NCBI GenBank assembly: GCA_039028895.1
Contig: JBCCHF010000010.1
Location: 1 to 64,000 of the forward strand
Length of the DNA stretch: 64,000 nt
Direction of reading: 5' to 3'
DNA from: JAHDCJ01 sp039028895
Lineage (GTDB): Bacteria; Bacteroidota; Bacteroidia; Chitinophagales; Saprospiraceae
Shown here: piece by piece, positions 46,901-55,727 of the stretch
Layout of the letters: every line of letters starts with the position of its first letter
Position numbering within the stretch: position 1 is the stretch's first letter
Notes under the pieces: generated by a model
Told to the model about the DNA's origin: nothing
The model's database searches: none
The model's input: only the letters and a program-made list of their open reading frames with translations
Translations under genes and position numbers: made by a program

Positions 46901-47026
46901 CTATTGGAAAAACTCGACGACCAGGTCCAAATTGAAAAAGCGACCCTGGCAAGAGGAGAAGGTGGCGCCTTCTGGCTCGAATTAAGTGAACTCACTCAAA
47001 AGTTTGACGTAGTAACGGTCAATTAG
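43988..47026 (+). CDS. Calpain-like (C2) cysteine protease with N-terminal helical repeats
   Basis: 1,012 residues, no signal peptide. The N-terminal 400 residues carry the same helical units as the preceding protein (LADAIGKWEVKYQ, VNFWLSEHP, VKIIQWTSEN, ETAYAKWYGN). The calpain core starts near residue 500: the Cys motif QGGLGDCYLLAAAATL (Cys532), LEKAWTAGKFAGG, the His in SGLAGGHAYSVIDAK (His866) and the Asn in VRNPWGSY (Asn886). The full triad is kept. The Cys-to-His spacing of 334 residues is about twice that of classical calpains, so the core carries a large helical insertion. Without a signal peptide, it is either intracellular or exported by an unusual route. Confidence 0.82.
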   Translation: MSFQAIKRKYQALTQLEEVKLKKLEVINESSPITALHKAYKKIKLGERLTRSAKLKELADAIGKWEVKYQKIKGLAYTNSQIEGKLVTLHHDLITLKEESAKNSVLVKEVQGLTINKFEQLFSQASRIDEMKFSARDKAFQDLLDKVNFWLSEHPTPKSGGVAEKTLHFLQGKMGKKLSPKKLETESTGKHSFIGKIQTALEQNIIAKSNTIDEFFKLFNEAKALDEDKYTDRLKKLEELNVKIIQWTSENKEGNEDMVSTLNDLMDDAKEEITATKFYEKQAKRYAKLKKRFDDRNKPQTGSKLEQLEKMVTLIANLETAYAKWYGNQPLPKSKTQQKTMTTVEGEIDTLLQELRKHEDDAIKERIRIREEEQQKLLTELDDTTKANEFKTNPKTREKYLAQLTVEQYLNACNKTGHPSVIETIPKDDPALDIATFARSKQVWKKTKKNKYKKASLSSKKTGERKIKIEDETVYDGGHFKVPLIKFQYKGKEYYIKKSDISEFQKFISSTTPLFNGNPTINDVRQGGLGDCYLLAAAATLVNNDPNHIKGMMHDNGKGQVTVKLFKVSKGVKKKIFKPKLITVQKTIPQFKGKDSYAKGSIWVQMLEKAWTAGKFAGGHSKEMVLSTKSETKYQNIAGGLQAHSLEVLLGSPSDKYWTDLTKNAKFNQHETAITSVTSNDTKTVNFTEMPWAKKEQDTHKKAQKDPAEYKNMISYKILGKKKALVDTWIEYVDRKFIKSLFDREFSQKFKAGKKFNIYRGQVFIEDFEELFGTMIPNESGIITQALDKKVAGPMIKWLKKGKFYSGRPGTGEYSQLQLQMYDKIFQGIKDGKAVGVGSKTLVGLTSQGSGHSGGESKSSGLAGGHAYSVIDAKDDGKLKQIKVRNPWGSYVRAYEVADDQIAKLLLSQKQKMSKTTQDKVKIILARSKSLTPKKLIGIAGQENGLTAKQKLDQLLTVSEIESLESGYKRYLLEKLDDQVQIEKATLARGEGGAFWLELSELTQKFDVVTVN

Positions 47027-47073
47027 AATCTAAGGGAGGCTTTACCCCTGACAGCCATAAATAATAAATCGAT

Positions 47074-47110
47074 CAACCGGGGCATGGTTACAAAAACCAG
47101 GTCCCGGTTG
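47074..47110 (+). promoter_or_regulatory. Leader hairpin of the giant surface protein gene
   Basis: CAACCGGG (47074-47081) pairs with CCCGGTTG (47103-47110), and TGGTT with AACCA inside. The loop region GGTTACAAAA recurs in the leader of the paralogous gene at 55664. It ends 21 bases before the ATG at 47132. It could be a conserved 5'UTR structure or a weak terminator-like element. Confidence 0.55.
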
Positions 47111-47131
47111 ACTTTTATTAAATGGTATCTT

Positions 47132-50100
47132 ATGAAGGCTCCCCTAATTAGATCAAATTGGACACCGGGGTCATTCCTGGTTATTTTCTTTTTTCTCCTT
47201 ACCGGAAAGTCAGTCCTTGCGCAAAACCTGAATTGCCAGGTCAATGTCAATGTACCGCAAGTCATGCCTTCGGAACTTTTTCAGTTTGAAACCAACCCCT
47301 TCATTTTTGTTGACTTTAATTCAGATGGTCAACAACCTGTAGAACTCCTTTTTGAAATTGTAGTCGAAAACGATAATGACGGAGAGATATTCCGCATCTT
47401 CTCCCAACCATTTTTCATAGAAGCCGGCAATTTCAACACCCAGTTTGACAACACCTCTTTCATGAGTCAACAGGGACAAAACCCCTTTTCACCTTCATTT
47501 CAAGCACCAGAAGTAAATCCTGCAATGGAAGCACAACTCATACAAACCGGGTTGCTCCCCGATGGATTGTACACCATTTGCGTTTACACCAGTGACGCAC
47601 AGTCAGGACAAATGTTCTGCCAAAACTGCAACAACTCAACGGTATTCAGCCCCGAACCAGCTATCCCGATTAATCCTTCTGCCTGTGACGAAATACCTGA
47701 AGGTAGTCTCTTTTTTACCTGGACGCCCATCCAGTTCAATAATCCGGTCCATTATCGGGTAACCGTAATCAGGGTCCTGGAAGGCCAAACCCCCGAAGAA
47801 GCTCTGGGCAATCCACCACACGCTATTGACGAAGTGTTCAATCAAACCACGATGCAATACCCCGCCGCAGCTCCCTCGCTTGAGCCAGGACAATACATCT
47901 GGCTTGTAGAAGCCGTTAATCCTGAAGGGCAGGCTTTAACAGATCCCCCTTTCGGGGAATTCGAATGCTTCACCATTCCTTCAAACGAAGTCCTTGATCC
48001 CGAAGATCCTGCACCTGAAGATCCACCTGTAGTCACAACAGATATCACCGATGTCATCCCCTCCCTAAGAGATTCGTCAATCACACCAACCAACCCAACT
48101 TTACCTGATACTATACTTCCAGGTGTAACTGATCTCCCTGACAAGCCCAACCAACCAGATCAGCCGACGAACCCAACTGCCACACCCGGTATTTCAGATG
48201 CTCCTGACAAACCCGGAACAAATACCCCGGAATCAACAACTAACAACCCAAAACCCGGAATAAACAACCCCGAACTCGAGACAATAAGCCCCGAACAGCC
48301 TAACCCATCCATCCCGGGGTACATTAATCTCATCAACCCAAAAGACTGCGCTGACTCTCCCGAAGTTTTTGTAGCAGACGACAACGACCAGTTTACGGTA
48401 GCATGGGAGTTCATGGGTGACTTTGACAACTTCATCATTTATATCGATGATTCAGAGGCTATGACTCCTGGCCTTCCCGGCAAAGATGTCACCATTGGCG
48501 ATTTCGAAAACTTCCCGTTTTCACGAAAAATTATCAGGCCAAATGAGCACAAAGGAAAGCAAGGCAAACAGGTACAAGAGTTACTCGTCGATGTCGCTTC
48601 TGAATGGTGGAATAAAGTCGTCAGAATATTTGTTGCCGGTACTAGCCAAAACACCGTAGGCAGCTCTTCGGGAACCGGGTGTACCAAATTTGAATACAAG
48701 ATCAAACCCGACACTATACCCGTAACTTCAGAAGAAGGCCCTCCCCTTAAACCACCAGGCCCAGGCGATAAGCTCCCACAACATTGCACTTACGAAACCA
48801 CAAAGGTTTTAAAAGGAGCAATCCCACAGGTTTCCGCCGTCATTGCCGAGGAAGGCAACTACCCGCCTTTCCCAACAGACGCCACGACAACTGCATTTAC
48901 CTCAAGGTATCTTTACCCTCGTGCAGTGCCCCTTCTCGGCCTGAGTGTCGACGAAGATGAGATCCAGTTTATCTGCAAGGGTTGTCCCGATGAGATCGGC
49001 ATCAAAGGCATGATGGTGCGCGATCTCATGAAACCGATTAAATGGGAAATTATCGACGGACCGGGCACCCTGAACACGCCTCCGAAACTCATCGAAGACA
49101 TTCGCGCGCAAATCAAGGCTAAGGAAGACAGTATTCAGAGTGGCCAAAAGCAAATCATCAATCTACAAAATACCATTACACTTCATCTCGATCGCTCTTT
49201 GGAAGGATATGCAAAAGAGATAGCCAGACTGGACGCAGAGATTGACGGATTGAACACCACAAAATCCGGTCTTACCACGGAAAAAGACAACAAGACCAAA
49301 GAAATCAAGACCCTCGAAGACAAGATTTCCGACCTTGAAAAACAGCGGTCAGAAGTTGAAAAGGAAATAAAAAACATTCGTAAAGAGCAACAGGAACGGA
49401 TGGAAGATCTCGACTGGCGACCTTCCGATGAAGAACTGGATGCCCTTTCAAAGATTGACCTTTACAGGGATGAAATGCAAAAAGCAGCTGATGAGCTTGA
49501 AGACCTCAGAGTATCAGCCGCCAAACAGGTAGACAACGGCAACAAGGATACTCAGAAATCAAAAGACGAACTCGACAAGGCACAAAAGGAATATGACGAC
49601 AATCTCGATGGCGAAGCCTATGCAGCCAACGAACTGGCAGGCCTGAAAAATAACCTTTGGAAAAAAAAATCGCAGGTGATCATCCTGTTTAATGACATGC
49701 TTCTCCTTGAGCAGGCTGTCGAAGAAAACTTCACCCCAGCAGACGACGTGCCCGGTTATAAAAAAATCAAAGACCAGGTCAGCCTTATGCTGATCACTGC
49801 ATCTTCTGTTACACGAGCAACTCAGATGACGACGTTAAATGGTCTGATCACTGCCTTTAAAACAGAATCATTCGGCCAATATGACCAATATCTTGACAAC
49901 GTTTCGGTTTCAGCTACCAATGTCTCAGAACTTGAAGATTTCGATGTAGGGCTTATCGCCCTCATTAAGGAACTCTTCGACAAGCTTAAAGAACTGGAAG
50001 CCCTTTCTAAAAAACGACAGGAAGCCTTCCAAAAACTGGAACAAAAAGCGCAGGAATACAACGAGAGTCTCGACAAGTTCAGGTCCGATATGAATCAACT

Positions 50101-53100
50101 CGAAACTGACTTACTGGGCAAAACCCAAAAGCTCCATACCAAAAGCCAGACTTTAGGTAAAGGAGAAAACAAGGCCCGTCAACTTCGTGAATTTAACAGA
50201 AGCGATATCGAATCCGGCGTTATTGACGTATGGTCGCAGATCGAAGACATGGATGAAAAACTGATTGGCTTAAATGAAGCAATCCTTGATTCCATAAATA
50301 TCGCCATCGATCATCTCACACAATTAAAGACTGCAGCACAAGGCGAACTGGACCAGTTAACCGAACTCATAGCTGCAGTTGTCCTGAAAATCGATAGCAA
50401 AAATGCAGCTAAAGAAAAGCTCAACGGACTGATCAATGACGCAAACACAGAAAAGGAAAAACACACGAAGGAAATTGCAGCCCTGGAATCTAAAATCGAA
50501 ACATGGAGAGAAGAAATAGACGCCTTACTCAAAAAAGTGCAAGGCCTTGAGGAGAATTCAACAGCTTTAGGAAATGCCGTTTATTATGTACCTCCTCCTT
50601 TAGAGTATATTTTCAAGGAAAACGGCACTCTTGAAACTTTCAACGAGCTAAAAGTCAACTCCAGCAAAGCCAAAGAAGCATGGCATAAAGCATGGAACAA
50701 GAAAGCCGGCCTGCAAAAAGAGCTGACAGCTGATATCGAAAAAATAGCGGCGCTTTCCGTCGAACTGGAAACCGCATCCAATATCAAAAAAGAAAAATCA
50801 GACGAATTGTCTGACCTCCAAAAAGAAGAGAAAGACCTCATCCGCAAAAAGACAGATCAATTTGAGGCCCAATGGAAAGAACTCGACAATAGTTGGGAAC
50901 AACTGGACATGCGCATCAAGCTTGCAGAAAAGAAAATCGATTCCCTGCAAATAGTTCAGGACACGCTAACAAAACCAGACGGCAAGATCTACACCACCGT
51001 CAAAGCACTCCAGGCTATGAGAACAAGCCTCGACCAACAAAAGACCGAAGTTGAAACCAGGAAAAAGACGTTCGAAACCAGCGAGGCAGCAAGTAAAAAA
51101 GTACAACAGGAGTTCCTCGACCTTCAGCGGAAACTAAAAGGCCAAACGGCTGAAATGAATCAACTGATCAACCGCCTTAGTGATGTGGAAACCGAACTCG
51201 GCATTGAAATGGCGAAACTCGGAGGAGAAGCTATAGAAGATTGCCCAGCCGGCTTTGAAGGCTTCAATTTTGAGGAATCTCCAAAAATCAGGAAGCTGTG
51301 GAATAAACAAATTGACCTCCAAAATGACACAACTTCTCTCGGAGAAGACATGCGAGAAGTGGAAGCACAAATCGCAGAGAAAACCGTAAAATTCCAGGAG
51401 ATTCAAGATCAATTAAAAACTGAGCGTGAGAGTTTCACTACAGCAGAAACCAAGCTTAAAGATGATACCAAAAAATTTAAGAAGCTCTACCAGGACCTTG
51501 ACGAATACAACGCCCCGTTTGAAGCAGTACTATCTGAAAAACTCGACTGGCAGACCTACCGGAAACGCAAAAAGAAAGAACAGAAGCTCGTGGTCAAAAG
51601 CATGGACGGCCAGCGCGACTCTAACCAAAAATACGTCAACAACCTCAGCGAAAACGATCCGGAGATAAAAGACAAAAAAGCCAGAATTGAGGAGCTAGGA
51701 GCAGAAATTGAAAAACAAACGCTGATCATCCGATCCATTACCAGCGAGATCAATGAACTTATCGGACGTCGACCCGGTCTTGAAAAGGCAAGGAATGACT
51801 CACTGGATCTTGCAAAACAAAATTACAATGCAACTGAAAAGGCGCTCGAAGATTTCCTTTCGGAATCTTTTAAAAAAACGACCTATTCGGTTAAGATCAA
51901 ACAGACGGTATCCGATGTTGGGGTCGATAAATGGAGAACTTATGATGGCCCCGTTGGTGATACGATAACCCTTGAGTACAAGGATCGCAAACCAACACTG
52001 AAAGCCAAGAAACTTCAGAAAGGATCAGCATCCAATGTCGGTTCTCCCTGCTATCCGATGATTACCTTGAAAAAGAATGGCGAACCTGCTTACAAGTTCG
52101 CATCAAACCTCGTTCAGGAGCCCATCACTTATGCCTTACTCTACGAAAAAGGTGAAAAACTTTGGAATGAATGGCCGATCCTCGAAAGCGAAGAAGTGCT
52201 TACTGACCAGGTCAACCTCATCGAAGGTGCAATGGGCATTGATGCCGATGTCATTGTGTATGAGGTGTGTACCGGAGGAGATAACTGTCCGTTTTTAGGG
52301 CAACCTACTGAAACAGATATCGCCGATCTTTCCAGCCACAAAGCTATGCCGATAAAAGGAAGTGTAGTGGGGCAGTTCAGTTACCATCCCGATATTTTTT
52401 GGGAAGCCGGAAAAGTCAAAGGTAAAGAAGAAGCCCAACGCATAACTTTCGAACAGGCATATAGCAGTATTGCCGGACCCGAAGCCGCAGGCAATAAAAC
52501 CGATGTCGAAGTCATCCCCGGGGAACTTGTAGGCCTATTGGACACCATTAAATCAACACCAAAGGAAAAAGTAAAACTGACAGCCCGGGTTGTTACCGGC
52601 AATTACAAAGGGCTCAAAGGCGAAACCGTCATTTTCGAAATCCTCGAAAACAAAGCTAAAAAAGAAGTAACAACGGATGGCAATGGCACCGTCGAATGGG
52701 AATACACCATCCCCGACAAAGGTATCTCATCCATTGTCGAAGTAACTTGGTTACGTAGTGGAATAGAAATCTCAAAAGACACGGTCTACCTGATCACGCC
52801 ACTTTACCTACAAAATGTACGCTTCGAAAAAGGCGCGGTGCCATATGCCTGGAATGCAGCACTCGACATGTACGAAAAAGGTGGTTCCGGACTAACAGCT
52901 GAAGGCATTCTCGGATATATTTCGAAATACAATTCAGGAGGCAAAGAGAACACACCCGTGGTAAGAGCTGTTGCAGGACTAACAGATGAAAAAGCAGATT
53001 TTGTCAACAAAAAAGAACTACAATTCAAGGTTCTTGAATCTGATCCATCGGCTTCCATTTCCCCTCAGAAATCTACTACAAAAGCTATTGGCATTTCAGC

Positions 53101-55618
53101 CACAAACGCCACATTCAGCGGCCAGAAAGAGGAAATGACATTATCCATCGAAGCTGCCGGCTCTGGGGATCATGCCAAAATGATCCTTCCGGAAAAAATC
53201 AGGATGGAATACGAATCCTCCCAGGTTGAATACGTTAGGATCGGCAACAAAAAATCTGGTTTTGTCTTTAAACTGAATGCCAAACAATCGCGCAGTGGCC
53301 CGTTAAGCGGTACCGCCAAATTCTGGTTCAACCCAGAGGGTGCTGTACAGGAAGCTTTGCTCAAAGGCATTCAAAAACTACCACTCGAATTGATGGGTAT
53401 CGAAGGTCGTCAGTTGCAGGAAGGACCAGAAGGCAAAAAGAACCTGCTCGTCGTCGAAAAAGGCTCGATTGCCTGGATTCCAACAGACGATAACCGACCA
53501 GAGATAACCCTTAAAGGTGGCTTCAAGTTAACCCTCACCGGATTTTCAGTTAACGTGGAAGGAGGTGCAAGCCTAAAAGGACTCCTGAACATAAAAAATG
53601 AAGCAGGGAACTATGCCGAAGACCCGATTGCTTTCAATGCCGTCATGGACGTCAAAGGCAATTTCTACGGTTCTGCAGCTTCGCTTCCAGGCTATGCTTT
53701 CAAAGGATATAAACTCAGGAAAGGTAGTGCAGTCGTAGTTGACATGCATGAAAAACAGAGCATCAGCGATCGCGCAGCACCGAATGCCATCCGCAAACCC
53801 GGATTCATCGGTGTAGTCGTGCGGGTAGCAGAACTCGAATTCCCTGAAGAATTCAGCGCAGGAAAAGATGACGAGACAGAAGCCATGGCCCTCAACGTCC
53901 GTGACTTCTACATCGGTTCCTCTGGTGTCGGCGGTGATCTAAAGCTCAAAAACGCTACACTCCAAATGAAGTTTGCCGATTATCTCCTTACCGGAAAATC
54001 GGCACATGTGGTCTTTGAAAATACGGCGATCACAAAATTTGAGATTGGTGGTGAATTCAGGTTACCATCTCCTACAAGGGGCACCCTTGACGGGACGATT
54101 GGCTTTGACAGCACGCTTGGCATTTACAAAGCAACGGTGAAAACAAAAGCAGGAGAAGCCATTGACATCCGCAAACTGGACGCCAGACTTGATTTGAATG
54201 AAGGCACTATAGTCTGGAAGTCAGGCACCGACACCAAAACCGGATATGGTGAGCTAAAGATTGACGCCAAATTCATTTCACGATACAACTCAGAATTGGA
54301 TATCAAACTTACAGCCAATTCAGACGGGGTAGTAGAAGGACAGCTCAAAGGAGAAAAAGAAATCAGCTTTTACAAAACCTTTGCCTACAAGGCCAAACAG
54401 CTTGATTTTTACATAGATAAAAAGGAAGCCAGTGTAGCATTGACCGGCGAACTCCTGTTAACCAGAATGGATTTCAAGGGAGACCTTGGGGCAACCATCA
54501 CCCTTTCGACAGGACCAAAAGTTGATTTCAAGTTTACCGATGCCAATATTGAAATCAACAAAGGTCCATTTGAAGGAACTGGCAAACTAAGCTACAGAGC
54601 CAATGAGTTTGCCGCTGCTATTGATCTCAAATTGGCAAAAGCCAATAAGGGCTTTGGAGGCACACTCGTCATGGGCACTCACGAAGGCAAAAAGAAAAAG
54701 GACAATTACTCCTATTGGTATGCCGAGTTGGCAGTCAGTGGAGATGTTCCTCTAGGCCAAAGTGGTCTTTCCGTTAAGGAAATTCGTGGTGGACTTGGTT
54801 ATAATTATGTACCTCCTCTCAACCCCGGCGAATTAGGCAGCCACAAGAAAGTCGGTATGGCCTTTAAGGCTTCATCCACAATTGGTGTTGTCGGCCTTGA
54901 CTTCTTCAAGATGACAGCTGGCCTGCATTGGCTGCAATCAGGCATCATCAAAATTAACGGCGACATCAGATTGGAACTCAATAAAGCGCTCATAAACGGC
55001 AGTGGATTATTGGCCTTCAATTATAAGCAAAACAAGGTGAACGGCAACCTCAAAATGAGTGGTAACTTCCCTGATGAAAAAGGCAAATTATTCCGCTTTG
55101 ACAGCAAATTCAATTTCAAATTCGATGAAAACATCAAGACGAATAAAAACTATGAATTCCTTAAATCAGAACGGATAAACGGCACCTTGCTCAATTTCAT
55201 TCATGCGAAAGGCGCATTGGTGGCCACTCCGTCAAAAGTCGAATTTGAGGGCAGTCTTTCCGGTAAGGTGAAACAAAACTTCAAGGCTAAAGACGCTGTA
55301 AACTCATCTTGGGTCTCCTGTATGGGTGATCCCTCGATCAATGCACGAGCTGAATTTTCACTGGATGGAAAAATGACCCTGAACCTTGCTCAAATGAAAT
55401 GGGATGCCACTATGAAACTGTCTACGCTAAAAGCAGATGCTAATATCGTGGTAGGCAATCGGTACTGGAATTTGCCAAGATTTGACGCAACAGGAAATCT
55501 CAATCTAGGTATCCAAAGCAATTATGCAGAGATCAAAGGCAATGTAAAAGGAACGGTGAATTTTGCGGGGATCAGTCCTTCCGCTTCGTTGAAGTTTGGG
55601 TATAAAAGGTATTTTTAA
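47132..55618 (+). CDS. Giant surface protein: TANFOR-like N-terminus, coiled coils, beta-rich C-terminus
   Basis: 2,828 residues from ATG 47132, which gives a signal peptide ending SVLAQ; an earlier ATG (47084) lies inside the leader hairpin. Parts in order: N-terminal beta module (28-285) with LPDGLYTICVY and FTWTPI, shared with the next gene; Pro/Thr-rich linker (about 286-395); beta region; coiled coil (about 651-1145 and 1160-1580); Ig-like region (to about 2000); beta-strand repeats (about 2130-2828), ending LKFGYKRYF. The C-terminal aromatic end resembles outer-membrane barrel signals. No Walker motif and no T9SS tag. Function unknown; it may bridge periplasm and surface or act as an adhesin. 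Confidence 0.8.
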   Translation: MKAPLIRSNWTPGSFLVIFFFLLTGKSVLAQNLNCQVNVNVPQVMPSELFQFETNPFIFVDFNSDGQQPVELLFEIVVENDNDGEIFRIFSQPFFIEAGNFNTQFDNTSFMSQQGQNPFSPSFQAPEVNPAMEAQLIQTGLLPDGLYTICVYTSDAQSGQMFCQNCNNSTVFSPEPAIPINPSACDEIPEGSLFFTWTPIQFNNPVHYRVTVIRVLEGQTPEEALGNPPHAIDEVFNQTTMQYPAAAPSLEPGQYIWLVEAVNPEGQALTDPPFGEFECFTIPSNEVLDPEDPAPEDPPVVTTDITDVIPSLRDSSITPTNPTLPDTILPGVTDLPDKPNQPDQPTNPTATPGISDAPDKPGTNTPESTTNNPKPGINNPELETISPEQPNPSIPGYINLINPKDCADSPEVFVADDNDQFTVAWEFMGDFDNFIIYIDDSEAMTPGLPGKDVTIGDFENFPFSRKIIRPNEHKGKQGKQVQELLVDVASEWWNKVVRIFVAGTSQNTVGSSSGTGCTKFEYKIKPDTIPVTSEEGPPLKPPGPGDKLPQHCTYETTKVLKGAIPQVSAVIAEEGNYPPFPTDATTTAFTSRYLYPRAVPLLGLSVDEDEIQFICKGCPDEIGIKGMMVRDLMKPIKWEIIDGPGTLNTPPKLIEDIRAQIKAKEDSIQSGQKQIINLQNTITLHLDRSLEGYAKEIARLDAEIDGLNTTKSGLTTEKDNKTKEIKTLEDKISDLEKQRSEVEKEIKNIRKEQQERMEDLDWRPSDEELDALSKIDLYRDEMQKAADELEDLRVSAAKQVDNGNKDTQKSKDELDKAQKEYDDNLDGEAYAANELAGLKNNLWKKKSQVIILFNDMLLLEQAVEENFTPADDVPGYKKIKDQVSLMLITASSVTRATQMTTLNGLITAFKTESFGQYDQYLDNVSVSATNVSELEDFDVGLIALIKELFDKLKELEALSKKRQEAFQKLEQKAQEYNESLDKFRSDMNQLETDLLGKTQKLHTKSQTLGKGENKARQLREFNRSDIESGVIDVWSQIEDMDEKLIGLNEAILDSINIAIDHLTQLKTAAQGELDQLTELIAAVVLKIDSKNAAKEKLNGLINDANTEKEKHTKEIAALESKIETWREEIDALLKKVQGLEENSTALGNAVYYVPPPLEYIFKENGTLETFNELKVNSSKAKEAWHKAWNKKAGLQKELTADIEKIAALSVELETASNIKKEKSDELSDLQKEEKDLIRKKTDQFEAQWKELDNSWEQLDMRIKLAEKKIDSLQIVQDTLTKPDGKIYTTVKALQAMRTSLDQQKTEVETRKKTFETSEAASKKVQQEFLDLQRKLKGQTAEMNQLINRLSDVETELGIEMAKLGGEAIEDCPAGFEGFNFEESPKIRKLWNKQIDLQNDTTSLGEDMREVEAQIAEKTVKFQEIQDQLKTERESFTTAETKLKDDTKKFKKLYQDLDEYNAPFEAVLSEKLDWQTYRKRKKKEQKLVVKSMDGQRDSNQKYVNNLSENDPEIKDKKARIEELGAEIEKQTLIIRSITSEINELIGRRPGLEKARNDSLDLAKQNYNATEKALEDFLSESFKKTTYSVKIKQTVSDVGVDKWRTYDGPVGDTITLEYKDRKPTLKAKKLQKGSASNVGSPCYPMITLKKNGEPAYKFASNLVQEPITYALLYEKGEKLWNEWPILESEEVLTDQVNLIEGAMGIDADVIVYEVCTGGDNCPFLGQPTETDIADLSSHKAMPIKGSVVGQFSYHPDIFWEAGKVKGKEEAQRITFEQAYSSIAGPEAAGNKTDVEVIPGELVGLLDTIKSTPKEKVKLTARVVTGNYKGLKGETVIFEILENKAKKEVTTDGNGTVEWEYTIPDKGISSIVEVTWLRSGIEISKDTVYLITPLYLQNVRFEKGAVPYAWNAALDMYEKGGSGLTAEGILGYISKYNSGGKENTPVVRAVAGLTDEKADFVNKKELQFKVLESDPSASISPQKSTTKAIGISATNATFSGQKEEMTLSIEAAGSGDHAKMILPEKIRMEYESSQVEYVRIGNKKSGFVFKLNAKQSRSGPLSGTAKFWFNPEGAVQEALLKGIQKLPLELMGIEGRQLQEGPEGKKNLLVVEKGSIAWIPTDDNRPEITLKGGFKLTLTGFSVNVEGGASLKGLLNIKNEAGNYAEDPIAFNAVMDVKGNFYGSAASLPGYAFKGYKLRKGSAVVVDMHEKQSISDRAAPNAIRKPGFIGVVVRVAELEFPEEFSAGKDDETEAMALNVRDFYIGSSGVGGDLKLKNATLQMKFADYLLTGKSAHVVFENTAITKFEIGGEFRLPSPTRGTLDGTIGFDSTLGIYKATVKTKAGEAIDIRKLDARLDLNEGTIVWKSGTDTKTGYGELKIDAKFISRYNSELDIKLTANSDGVVEGQLKGEKEISFYKTFAYKAKQLDFYIDKKEASVALTGELLLTRMDFKGDLGATITLSTGPKVDFKFTDANIEINKGPFEGTGKLSYRANEFAAAIDLKLAKANKGFGGTLVMGTHEGKKKKDNYSYWYAELAVSGDVPLGQSGLSVKEIRGGLGYNYVPPLNPGELGSHKKVGMAFKASSTIGVVGLDFFKMTAGLHWLQSGIIKINGDIRLELNKALINGSGLLAFNYKQNKVNGNLKMSGNFPDEKGKLFRFDSKFNFKFDENIKTNKNYEFLKSERINGTLLNFIHAKGALVATPSKVEFEGSLSGKVKQNFKAKDAVNSSWVSCMGDPSINARAEFSLDGKMTLNLAQMKWDATMKLSTLKADANIVVGNRYWNLPRFDATGNLNLGIQSNYAEIKGNVKGTVNFAGISPSASLKFGYKRYF

Positions 55619-55663
55619 AGTAAGAGCTTGTTTGGAATTTGTTTTCTGAGGCAAACGAGCTCT

Positions 55664-55697
55664 AAGCGGGGCTGGTTACAAAACTCCAGCCTCGATT
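55664..55697 (+). promoter_or_regulatory. Leader hairpin of the metzincin-like gene, related to the one at 47074
   Basis: CGGGGCTGG (55667-55675) pairs with CCAGCCTCG (55686-55694), one G-T pair. The loop holds GGTTACAAAA as in the other leader, and downstream bases also align (TTTACTTAATAAA against TTGACTTTTATTAAA). It ends 33 bases before the ATG. Confidence 0.55.
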
Positions 55698-55727
55698 TAC
55701 TTAATAAAAAGACTGCTTCAAACGCTA

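Noticed and set aside
41989..47026. Contractile injection system cargo
   Set aside because: Signal-less toxin-like proteins fit, but no sheath, tube, baseplate or AAA+ gene is in the window, so this is not claimed.
47990..48330. CRISPR-like or short tandem DNA repeat
   Set aside because: It is the DNA of a Pro/Thr/Asp-rich linker; there are no regular repeats or spacers.
49080..51880. SMC/Rad50-like ATPase suggested by the long coiled coil
   Set aside because: No Walker A or B motif, a signal peptide at the N-terminus and a beta-rich C-terminus make it a surface protein.
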